DNA of 29,285 nt from a virus. Shown piece by piece: positions 4,501-11,650 of the stretch; the stretch's first letter is position 1, and the number at the start of each line of letters is the position of its first letter. A model generated the notes under the pieces. The model saw nothing but the letters and a program-made list of their open reading frames with translations. It ran no database searches and had not been told where the DNA came from. A program made the translations under genes and the position numbers. Location: positions 1 to 29,285 of IMG/VR virus record IMGVR_UViG_3300023242_000110; one strand, given 5' to 3'.

Positions 4501-5469
4501 ATGACACAGAAAATAAGAATGAACACCGAACTACGAAACAAACTGTTTAATAAAATTAAACACGTTTTTGAAAATGAAAGCACACAAGAGAGAGAGGACT
4601 ATCTACAAGCAAGAGAAAATGTTGATGTTCAATATAAGTCAGCATTTGGATTAGCTTCTCAAATAGTTGAACGTGCTTATCCAAGTGATGATGTTGCAAC
4701 ATTAAGACATTATAAAAAGAAATATGGTGAAGCTGTTGATGTTGTAGCCAAAGATAAATGTTTTTACTTTGCACACAATGAAGCTGTTGATGAAGATAAT
4801 GACACAGTTGAAACTAAATCACACTTTGACTTTGGTTTGTTTGGTAATCTAAATGGTAATGAACACTCAAGCGACGAGGGTAGAAAGTTTGCCTATGCTT
4901 ATTTAAGAGAGGACTTGAGAGCATTGGACTTAAATCCAGATATACTAGCACAGCAAGATAAAAACCAAGACAATCCACACAAGACAAAACATATTGACCT
5001 GAATGATAAAGCATTAGGGAGAACAGGAAGATATAATGATAGGGATAATAATGGTTTAACGAAATCATTTGACGACCAATTTTATCTTGATGTTATTGGA
5101 ACATCTTATTGTAGGTCAAGAGCAATAGCTTGTACTCAAGATGAATACAAACAACTTGAAGCATGGAGAATTGCCAAAGGTCAAGTTGTATCAACTCATC
5201 AAACATGGGTGGATAGTATAACTAAACAATGCGACCAATTAAAAATTGGATTGAAAGCATATAGATACTTGAGTGAAGCAATAGAACTTGCAACTGAACT
5301 AGGTATTGAAATTGAGGAAGCTGAATTGATTAGAACTAACTCAACAGGCTTAACAATCTACAACCCTAAAAATCTTGCTGATATGATTAAAGGTCTAAAG
5401 AATAATAAACCTTTAACCCTAGCCCAGAAGATAGAAGCACGAAAAAAATATGAAGCAAGTGTAAATTAA
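4501..5469 (+). CDS. Conserved-looking hypothetical protein (322 aa)
   Basis: A longer frame starts at 4465, but AAAGGAA just before the ATG at 4501 and the promoter at 4438 favour 4501. The N-terminal 110 residues are helical (MTQKIRMNTELRNKLFNKIK onward). The middle is acidic (EAVDEDNDTVE), then comes a GRTGRYNDRDNNG loop. The C-terminal part is a long helical stretch (LKAYRYLSEAIELATELGIE) ending in Lys-rich sequence. No signal peptide, membrane segment or catalytic motif is evident. It is the largest gene of the early-looking block and, with its own promoter and dyad-rich upstream region, probably expressed early and strongly. I do not recognise its family. Confidence 0.85.
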   Translation: MTQKIRMNTELRNKLFNKIKHVFENESTQEREDYLQARENVDVQYKSAFGLASQIVERAYPSDDVATLRHYKKKYGEAVDVVAKDKCFYFAHNEAVDEDNDTVETKSHFDFGLFGNLNGNEHSSDEGRKFAYAYLREDLRALDLNPDILAQQDKNQDNPHKTKHIDLNDKALGRTGRYNDRDNNGLTKSFDDQFYLDVIGTSYCRSRAIACTQDEYKQLEAWRIAKGQVVSTHQTWVDSITKQCDQLKIGLKAYRYLSEAIELATELGIEIEEAELIRTNSTGLTIYNPKNLADMIKGLKNNKPLTLAQKIEARKKYEASVN

Positions 5470-5472
5470 CAT

Positions 5473-5508
5473 TTGACATGGGCTATCCTATAATATAGGA
5501 TAGTCCTA
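5473..5508 (+). promoter_or_regulatory. Promoter/operator cassette 1
   Basis: TTGACA (5473-5478), 17-bp spacer, TAGGAT (5496-5501). The -10 is the left part of the palindrome TAGGATAGTCCTA (5496-5508). A second, perfect 10-bp-arm palindrome, CTATCCTATA-A-TATAGGATAG, spans 5483-5503. The -10 and start site are therefore buried in operator-like sequence. It drives the genes from 5531. Confidence 0.75.
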
Positions 5509-5530
5509 TAACCAATACAGGAGAAATAAC

Positions 5531-5716
5531 ATGGACAAAACATTTTACATTACTTACTACGCAAACAAGCACAAAAAACACATCACGAGAAAAGGAAAGC
5601 ACGACGAAAAATCTCGTTATGGTAAAAATAAACAAGGTGTTCCATACTATGTATATTATGATTTAGATAATAATGGATATAGAACAGCAACTGTTAATTG
5701 GAAAGTGAGGTACTAA
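5531..5716 (+). CDS. Small basic hypothetical protein (61 aa)
   Basis: Strong leader ACCAATACAGGAG (5511-5523) before the ATG. MDKTFYITYYANKHKKHITR, then a Tyr/Lys-rich body with YYVYYDLDNNGYRTATVNW, probably a small beta sheet. The Lys/Tyr content could suit nucleic-acid binding, but no family is recognised. It is the first gene after cassette 1; its stop overlaps the next ATG (TAATG). Confidence 0.7.
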   Translation: MDKTFYITYYANKHKKHITRKGKHDEKSRYGKNKQGVPYYVYYDLDNNGYRTATVNWKVRY

Positions 5717-5889
5717 TGACACAACTAAATGAAGAACACTTTGAACTACACGACCAGAACAAAGCTGAAAGATATGAAAGACAAAAGATTAAATTTCTAG
5801 AGGACAGAATAAAAGTTCTAGAGAGTGCAATCGAGAGCCATGCGAAAATCTTGGCTAGATTTCAAATGACCGAGGGAGATAACTCATGA
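5716..5889 (+). CDS. Small coiled-coil protein (57 aa)
   Basis: The start is taken at 5716, overlapping the previous stop; a longer frame from 5698 would overlap more. Residues 15-50 (KAERYERQKIKFLEDRIKVL onward) show a clear heptad of hydrophobic residues, so a coiled coil is likely. Function unknown. The end overlaps the next gene (ATGA, 5886-5889), implying coupled translation. Confidence 0.7.
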   Translation: MTQLNEEHFELHDQNKAERYERQKIKFLEDRIKVLESAIESHAKILARFQMTEGDNS

Positions 5890-6209
5890 GTGAACATGTA
5901 TGGTGCCATGGACCGAGTTGCCATACCTCTCATACACAAGATAGAATAAGAGGTGTTAAAGGTAGCAAGGTTTTAAGAACTAGGAAAGTAAAACAATACT
6001 CAAACAATATAAACATGTACTCTTATTTCTGTAGTAATGGCTGTTACAATGACTTTGCTAATAAACATATAGAACGAGTCATTGCCATTGAACCAAGGAC
6101 CACGCCCCTTGAAACATCGGTTGAGGTTACCAAAGAAAAGAAACAATATGGATATGGGGACGGAACTTATACTGATACAATAATAACAAGGGTTGACAAT
6201 CCTAGTTGA
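5886..6209 (+). CDS. Zn-ribbon-like small protein (107 aa)
   Basis: Cys pairs at 7 and 12 (CHGPSC) and at 49 and 53 (CSNGC), separated by a basic stretch, resemble a four-Cys zinc ribbon or treble clef; nearby His residues could also contribute. The C-terminal part (KKQYGYGDGTYTDTIITRV) looks like a beta hairpin. Such small Zn proteins in phages often bind nucleic acid or host factors, but no specific family is recognised. The TTGACA of the next promoter cassette (6193-6198) lies inside its last codons. Confidence 0.7.
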   Translation: MSEHVWCHGPSCHTSHTQDRIRGVKGSKVLRTRKVKQYSNNINMYSYFCSNGCYNDFANKHIERVIAIEPRTTPLETSVEVTKEKKQYGYGDGTYTDTIITRVDNPS

Positions 6210-6228
6210 ATAAACTAGGATAGTCCTA
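6193..6228 (+). promoter_or_regulatory. Promoter/operator cassette 2
   Basis: TTGACA (6193-6198), 17-bp spacer, TAGGAT (6216-6221) inside TAGGATAGTCCTA (6216-6228). A 9-bp inverted repeat, ATCCTAGTT/AACTAGGAT (6199-6207, 6213-6221), covers the spacer and -10. The -35 overlaps the 3' end of the upstream gene. It drives the gene at 6255. Confidence 0.75.
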
Positions 6229-6254
6229 CATTAACTTTATACAGGAGATATAAT

Positions 6255-6467
6255 ATGACAAGAACAATTAAAGCCGAGTACATGCCAGGAGGCGAGAGAC
6301 GTCAAGAGATGTTAGACAAAGCAGTTGACTACATCAGAACACCTGGACAAACTCAACAGATAAAACATGAATTCTGTTTAACTTATCTTAAAATGACAGA
6401 GACCGAGTATCTTGAAGCGCTCAACGCAGCGACCAACGGCGCAATGGTCAAGGATCTTTGGAACTAA
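6255..6467 (+). CDS. Small hypothetical protein (70 aa)
   Basis: TACAGGAG ribosome site before the ATG. The protein is helical and soluble: MTRTIKAEYMPGGERRQEML, KAVDYIRTPGQTQQIKHEF, and LTYLKMTETEYLEALNAA. The last part reads like a helix-turn-helix or helical bundle but matches no family I can name. It is a single gene between promoter cassettes 2 and 3. Confidence 0.7.
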   Translation: MTRTIKAEYMPGGERRQEMLDKAVDYIRTPGQTQQIKHEFCLTYLKMTETEYLEALNAATNGAMVKDLWN

Positions 6468-6473
6468 TAACAG

Positions 6474-6509
6474 TTGACAGGGCTATTCTAATAAACTAGG
6501 ATAGTCCTA
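6474..6509 (+). promoter_or_regulatory. Promoter/operator cassette 3
   Basis: TTGACA (6474-6479), 17-bp spacer, TAGGAT (6497-6502) inside TAGGATAGTCCTA (6497-6509). CTATTCTA upstream (6483-6490) pairs with TAGGATAG with one mismatch. The ACCAATACAGGAG leader follows at 6512-6524, as in cassette 1. Confidence 0.75.
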
Positions 6510-6528
6510 TAACCAATACAGGAGATAT

Positions 6529-6840
6529 ATGACAAAACAAAACACACTAAGCACAGACGCCAACGAGTTTGTTATCATTGATGACAAAAAGAATGAGCCA
6601 CAATACAAAGCAGTATCAGACTTTGTTGGTGGCATGGTTGAATGTGTATCGTTTCCAAATGGTGACTTACTTCTTTTAAATGAAGAGGGCAAACTAATGG
6701 GCTTACCATTAAACGAGAAAGCCAGTAAGTTATGGAAAGATACATTTGATAACGACAACTATATTACAGGCCGTAAGGACTATGTTGTTGGCCCTGCAAT
6801 ACTTATAAAGAAACAAGCCCTTAACACTTGGGCTAACTAA
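6529..6840 (+). CDS. DUF3846-like protein (103 aa)
   Basis: The pattern VGGMVECVSFPNGDLLLLNE, EEGKLMGLPLNEKASKLW, then a late YVVGPAILI fits the small DUF3846 family found in phages and plasmids. Its function is not established as far as I know. The length suits the family. It has its own promoter/operator cassette and strong ribosome leader. It ends the early-looking block and is followed by hairpins that probably stop transcription before the late genes. Confidence 0.7.
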   Translation: MTKQNTLSTDANEFVIIDDKKNEPQYKAVSDFVGGMVECVSFPNGDLLLLNEEGKLMGLPLNEKASKLWKDTFDNDNYITGRKDYVVGPAILIKKQALNTWAN

Positions 6841-6853
6841 CCGAACACCAACT

Positions 6854-6875
6854 GTGTGGTCCTGTTGGACCACAC
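6854..6875 (+). terminator. Strong hairpin ending the early-looking block
   Basis: GTGTGGTCC (6854-6862), loop TGTT, GGACCACAC (6867-6875): a perfect 9-bp stem 14 bases after the stop of the DUF3846-like gene. No T-run follows, so it may act as a processing or rho-dependent site rather than an intrinsic terminator. Confidence 0.5.
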
Positions 6876-6880
6876 TCACA

Positions 6881-6995
6881 CGCACAGGTTGTGCGCCCCC
6901 CTATCACAGCATAAATACATAATCAATAGAGGTACCAGACGCGATCCGAAAAATCGCGCGCGCTCAGTAATCGATCCCCTTTAAATAAAAAGGGG
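6881..6995. other. Hairpin-rich non-coding gap before the terminase gene
   Basis: CGCACA-GGT-TGTGCG (6881-6895) and CCCCTTT-AAATAA-AAAGGGG (6976-6995) are exact stems. A GC-rich CGCGATCC...ATCGCGCGCGC stretch lies near 6940-6962. No gene is seen in 6841-7094. A site for terminase cutting next to terL is possible but not shown. Confidence 0.45.
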
Positions 6996-7019
6996 TCCCA
7001 CTACTTCAGGTTGTATTGC

Positions 7020-7048
7020 TTGATTTAGACAGTTAATGGGTGTATAAA
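7020..7048 (+). promoter_or_regulatory. Candidate late promoter
   Basis: TTGATT (7020-7025), exact 17-bp spacer, TATAAA (7043-7048), about 45 bases before the large terminase ATG. Unlike the three upstream cassettes it lacks the TAGGATAGTCCTA operator, so it could be separately timed. Confidence 0.6.
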
Positions 7049-7094
7049 ACTTCTTCACCTTAAAAAGTGCAAAAAAAATTATAAAAATTTTAAA

Positions 7095-8576
7095 ATGGAT
7101 TTAAATAACTTAGATATAAGCCAATTACCATCTGATGTTAGAAAAGAATTTAAACAATTAAGATTACTTCACACCGAAAAAAAGATTCAAAACAAGGCTA
7201 GAGAGGATTTTATGTCCTTTGTTAAGTGCGTATGGCCCGAGTTCATTGAAGGTGCGCACCATAGAGTAATTGCTAAAAAATTTAATGATCTTGCAACTGG
7301 TAAAATTAATAGATTAATCGTGAACATGCCTCCTAGGCATACTAAATCTGAATTTGCATCTTACCTACTTCCAGCGTGGATGGTGGGCCGTAATCCAAAA
7401 CTCAAGATCATTCAAGCAACCCACACAGGTGAACTTGCTGTAAGATTTGGTCGTAAAGCAAAAACCTTGATTGATAGTGAAGAATATTCTAAAATATTTG
7501 AAACAAGTTTAAGAGAAGACAGTCAAGCCGCTGGGAGGTGGGAAACAGCACAAGGCGGCGAGTATTTTGCTGCGGGTGTCGGCGGTGCAATCACTGGACG
7601 GGGTGCTGACTTATTAATCATTGATGATCCTCACTCAGAGCAAGATGCGATGTCAGCAAGTGCATTTGACAATGCTTATGAATGGTACACCTCTGGTCCA
7701 CGTCAAAGGATGCAGCCAGGTGGAAAAATTGTTTTAGTTATGACTCGATGGTCTAAAAAAGATTTAACAGGAATTTTATTAAAGAACCAAGGTAAGATTA
7801 AAGGGGATCAGTGGGACGTGGTCCAGTTTCCGGCAATCATGGACCACGGACCAAAGGAAGGAAAGCCCGTTTGGCCTGAATATTGGAAAATAGATGAGTT
7901 AGAGAAGGTTAAAGCAACCCTTCCGGTTGGAAAATGGAACGCGCAGTGGATGCAAAAGCCAACTAGTGAAGAAGGAGCGATTATAAAACGTGAATGGTGG
8001 CGAAAATGGGATCGAGACACGTTACCAGACATAAGTTATGTTATTCAAAGCTATGATACGGCTTTTTTAAAAAAAGAAACTGCCGATTTTAGTGCAATTA
8101 CTACTTGGGGAGTATTTTATCCTGAAATTGATGGTCCCGCTAATTTAATTTTAATGGATTGTCTAAAAGATCGATTTGAATTTCCAGAATTGCGTCGTGC
8201 AGCTCTTGAACAATATAAATATTGGAATCCTGACATGGTGGTCATCGAACAAAAAGCGTCTGGAACCCCTTTGACCCATGAATTTCGTCAAATGGATATT
8301 CCAGTTATGCCCTTTACTCCAAGCCGAGGAAATGATAAACATGTAAGAATAAATTCATGTGCACCTCTTTTTGAAGCGGGTTTAATCTGGGCGCCAGATA
8401 TGCGTTTTGCAGAAGAAGTGGTTGAGGAATGCGCGGCATTCCCACATGGAGATCATGATGACTTAGTAGATTCTATGACTATGGCTGTTATGCGATTTAG
8501 ACAGGGAGGTTTTATAACTCACCCGGAAGATTATGTAATTGAAACACAACCGCCTAGAAAAAGAGAGTATTATTAA
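7095..8576 (+). CDS. terL: Terminase large subunit
   Basis: 493 aa. This is the packaging motor: an ATPase that translocates DNA into the prohead and a nuclease that cuts concatemers. The Walker A variant PPRHTKS lies near residue 79, Walker B LLIIDDP near 173, and the coupling motif VMTRW near 216. The C-terminal RNase H-like nuclease has QSYDTAFLK near 317, VVIEQKASG near 382 and HDDLVDS near 453, giving the expected acidic triad. Length and order fit the Terminase_6-type family. There is no strong Shine-Dalgarno before the ATG. The stop overlaps the next start (TAATG), so the following giant gene is probably translated by coupling. Its small-subunit partner lies far upstream on the other strand. 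Confidence 0.95.
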   Translation: MDLNNLDISQLPSDVRKEFKQLRLLHTEKKIQNKAREDFMSFVKCVWPEFIEGAHHRVIAKKFNDLATGKINRLIVNMPPRHTKSEFASYLLPAWMVGRNPKLKIIQATHTGELAVRFGRKAKTLIDSEEYSKIFETSLREDSQAAGRWETAQGGEYFAAGVGGAITGRGADLLIIDDPHSEQDAMSASAFDNAYEWYTSGPRQRMQPGGKIVLVMTRWSKKDLTGILLKNQGKIKGDQWDVVQFPAIMDHGPKEGKPVWPEYWKIDELEKVKATLPVGKWNAQWMQKPTSEEGAIIKREWWRKWDRDTLPDISYVIQSYDTAFLKKETADFSAITTWGVFYPEIDGPANLILMDCLKDRFEFPELRRAALEQYKYWNPDMVVIEQKASGTPLTHEFRQMDIPVMPFTPSRGNDKHVRINSCAPLFEAGLIWAPDMRFAEEVVEECAAFPHGDHDDLVDSMTMAVMRFRQGGFITHPEDYVIETQPPRKREYY

Positions 8577-11500
8577 TGAGTAAAGCATTACAATTTATAC
8601 ACGCAGTAGCAAGAAAATTTCTTGCCAAAGAAGGGGAAGGAATTACCTCTATTGCCAATAGAATGCGGGCTGAAGCTAAAGCTAGTGAGATTGCAACAAC
8701 TTTTCAAGAATCAGGTTTACCTTTATCTAGATTGGATGAATTTATTAAAAGTGAGAACGATGTTGTTAAATATTTAAATATTATTGAGAGTAAAAAATCA
8801 GAAGCTACATCTAATAATATGATGGATATCGTTCGTAGAGGAGTCGATAAATTTAAAACTAAAAAATCAGCAGACGTATTAGATTTAAAAGGCAATAGAA
8901 TTAAAAACACAGACAATATCATGGGCGGGGAAGAAATTAAAATAAAAGATCCTGCATTATATGAAGATAGAGGTGGAAATATAATTCCTACACAATTTAG
9001 TGAAGCACCAGCATTTCCGTCTTATACGGCAAAAGAAACAGAAGAACAAATTCTAAAAAGATTAAAAAAACAAAACGAAGATTCAATTAACAGACTTAAG
9101 AATAAAAAAGATCCAGAAGATCCTCAAAAATTCTACCAAGGAGGCCAAGCACAAATAGAACCTGATCTATCAGACGTGGGCCATGGTTCGGATGCCCTGA
9201 TGGCAAGAAACATGCAACTCTCTCCAGGAAGTCAAGCTACAACATCAACAGGCTTAAATTATTTATTAGGTGAAGATAATGATACAACACGAGTGCCCTA
9301 CAAGAACGCCGGACCCGTGATTCTTCCAAAACCTAAACCAAAACCCAAAGCAGACCCTATGGTGGAGTTACAAAGAATTTATGATCTGTATCAAGAAGTA
9401 GCTCCGGGAGTAGCACAAGAAACTCAAAAATATCTGCAACAGGATTTTATAAATAAATTAAACGATGCTGGAATTTCACAAGAACAGTTTATGACTAATC
9501 GAATGCAAAACAATTTTGCAGAAGGTGGTAGAATAGGATATAATATGGGTTTATCTGTTTTAGGTTTTACACCAGAACACAATGCAGCGGTTTTTGATAT
9601 GGATAAAAATTTTACTGGAAGTCAATTTGATTATGCAGCTGCTTCAACAAAAGATATGGTTGATAGAGCATCAAGTCCATTAGGCTCTGTAGCAAGTGCT
9701 ATAGGTAATGTTGCTGGAAGACCTGCCTATGACTTTGTTGATGCTGCAAAAGAATATGGAAAAAAAGGTTATCAAGGAGAATTTGGTTTAAGTACTCAAG
9801 GAGCAATTGACTTTGGAAAAAATTTAGGAGCGTTTGGAAAAGAATTTTTAGATCAAAAACCTGGAACTATGATGGCAGGTGCACTTAAAGGAGGTATACA
9901 AAGTTTAGGTACAACATTAGGAGAAAGTATTTACGATAAACTTAATCCTACAGAAGATGAAGAAGATGAAATTAATATGAAAATGAGACATATCGATAAA
10001 AAAAAACAAGAAAAAATAAAACAACAAACAGAAATTTTTAAAGAAATAGAAGCAGCAGAGGTAGCTAAAGCAGCAGAAGCATCTCAAAGACAACAAACAA
10101 CTGCAATGGCTGCGCAAAATAAAGCAAACAACACAGGCGGATATCAATCTAGTTTTGGTCAAGATACAGGTTTTATGGGAGGATCAGGCACCGCTGCTGA
10201 GATGGGTTCTTTTGCAGAAGGTGGACCCGCAAGACAAAACTTTGCCATGGGCAAACGTGCGTTCTTAAAAATGCTAGGTGGAGTCGGCGCAGGAATCGCA
10301 GGCATTAAAACAGGACTCTTGGGACTCGGTAAAAGTGGTGGTAAGAAAGTTGCAACTGAAGTTGCAAAAGAAGCAGCAACCAGTGGAGCTCCTCCACACT
10401 TTTTAAAACTAGTAGCAAAAATTAAAGCATTAGGTGATGATGTAACTGAAACAGCTGCTTTAGCTGATAGACAAACTGTTAAGAGATATAAAGATTTTGA
10501 ATTAACAGAAGACATTGCAACTGGTAGAATTGAAATTCAAAGAGTTAAAGTTGCTGATGATATGGATTATTATGGTTCTCCTATAACGGAAGAAAGTTAT
10601 ATGGGTTATTCACCAGGAGAAGAAATATTTCAGGAAACGGCCAAAGGTAAAACTAAAATTACTAAGGCTCAACCAAAGTATGAAGAAGGCACTACTTATC
10701 TTAGAAATGACGGGCCTGAAACAGGTAGCGTCCTTGATGAGATGTCCGGTCTTTCCGATGATATATATGAAGAAGCAGGTGAAGCAGTACCAGAAGCTAT
10801 TAGAAAAGGAAAAGCAGATGGTGGCAGAATGGGTTATGCGGGTGGTAAAAAAGTAGTGCAAGGTTTAGCCGCTTTGATTAAGGGAAAATTTGGTAAGAAA
10901 GCAATTACAACTGCAGACAAACTTAAAACACCTCAGAAAACATTAGACAGAGATATGTTTAGTAAATTTAAAGATAGAAACCCAGATCCTAAAAGAGAGA
11001 TAACAGATGATGAGTTTCAAGATCTTATGGAAGACGTTGGTGATTTAGATGCTTATAATTTTGATGGTACTATTGGTTCTGCAAACAAAATAAGAAAAGA
11101 AGCAAAAGATTATCAAGATTACATGTATAAGCAATATAAAATGGGTAAACTAGATCCTGTAGCAGGCGATAAGTCTCCAGGTAGAAAAAGATTTTTAGAA
11201 CAAAAACTTGACGATATGGAAGGCAGCGGCGACAAAAGATTAATGAGCCCGGATGAAATAGAAGAACTATCTAGTTTTGATCTTGGTACTCAAATGGATC
11301 AAATGAAAAAGAAAACACTTCCTGAAATAGATGACAAACTTTTAAAAAATTACAACGATGAAATTAAAAGAGGCGTGGCTGAAATAATGGGTGATACCTC
11401 TCCTGAAGCTTTAAAAAAAAGTATAGAGATTGATAATCTTATGTTAAAATATCCAGGAATGGATAAGAACCTTGCAGATCAAATTGCATCTTCATCACCC

Positions 11501-11650
11501 AGAATGAAAGCTGATATGATCGCCATGGTAGAACAAACTTTTAAGATGAGTGAAAAAGGAATGAGTGGTGATGATATTATACAAACATTTAAAAACACAA
11601 CTAGAAGAAAACAAGCAACCGGGGGCCTTGCTTCTATGTTAGGAGAATAA
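8576..11650 (+). CDS. Very large motif-bearing virion protein candidate (1024 aa)
   Basis: Function unknown; position between terminase and portal suggests an internal or ejected virion protein. The N-terminal 130 residues are helical and charged. A Lys/Pro linker (PKPKPKPKAD) lies near 262. A Gly-Gly motif recurs: AEGGRIGY (315-322), AEGGP (547-551), ADGGRMGYAGG (747-757) and C-terminal TGGLASMLGE. Just after the second comes GKRAFLKMLGG (559-569) and a Gly/Ala/Ile stretch, a likely membrane-active or Tat-like segment. A Lys/Glu coiled coil lies near 465-510. Unusually long for this map position; the motif could mark processing sites. The start overlaps the terL stop, and the stop overlaps the next ATG. 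Confidence 0.85.
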   Translation: MSKALQFIHAVARKFLAKEGEGITSIANRMRAEAKASEIATTFQESGLPLSRLDEFIKSENDVVKYLNIIESKKSEATSNNMMDIVRRGVDKFKTKKSADVLDLKGNRIKNTDNIMGGEEIKIKDPALYEDRGGNIIPTQFSEAPAFPSYTAKETEEQILKRLKKQNEDSINRLKNKKDPEDPQKFYQGGQAQIEPDLSDVGHGSDALMARNMQLSPGSQATTSTGLNYLLGEDNDTTRVPYKNAGPVILPKPKPKPKADPMVELQRIYDLYQEVAPGVAQETQKYLQQDFINKLNDAGISQEQFMTNRMQNNFAEGGRIGYNMGLSVLGFTPEHNAAVFDMDKNFTGSQFDYAAASTKDMVDRASSPLGSVASAIGNVAGRPAYDFVDAAKEYGKKGYQGEFGLSTQGAIDFGKNLGAFGKEFLDQKPGTMMAGALKGGIQSLGTTLGESIYDKLNPTEDEEDEINMKMRHIDKKKQEKIKQQTEIFKEIEAAEVAKAAEASQRQQTTAMAAQNKANNTGGYQSSFGQDTGFMGGSGTAAEMGSFAEGGPARQNFAMGKRAFLKMLGGVGAGIAGIKTGLLGLGKSGGKKVATEVAKEAATSGAPPHFLKLVAKIKALGDDVTETAALADRQTVKRYKDFELTEDIATGRIEIQRVKVADDMDYYGSPITEESYMGYSPGEEIFQETAKGKTKITKAQPKYEEGTTYLRNDGPETGSVLDEMSGLSDDIYEEAGEAVPEAIRKGKADGGRMGYAGGKKVVQGLAALIKGKFGKKAITTADKLKTPQKTLDRDMFSKFKDRNPDPKREITDDEFQDLMEDVGDLDAYNFDGTIGSANKIRKEAKDYQDYMYKQYKMGKLDPVAGDKSPGRKRFLEQKLDDMEGSGDKRLMSPDEIEELSSFDLGTQMDQMKKKTLPEIDDKLLKNYNDEIKRGVAEIMGDTSPEALKKSIEIDNLMLKYPGMDKNLADQIASSSPRMKADMIAMVEQTFKMSEKGMSGDDIIQTFKNTTRRKQATGGLASMLGE

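Noticed and set aside
10159-10515. Minus-strand frame of 118 codons
   Set aside because: Complement shadow of the 1024-aa gene, Ser/Pro/Ala-rich with no start signal.
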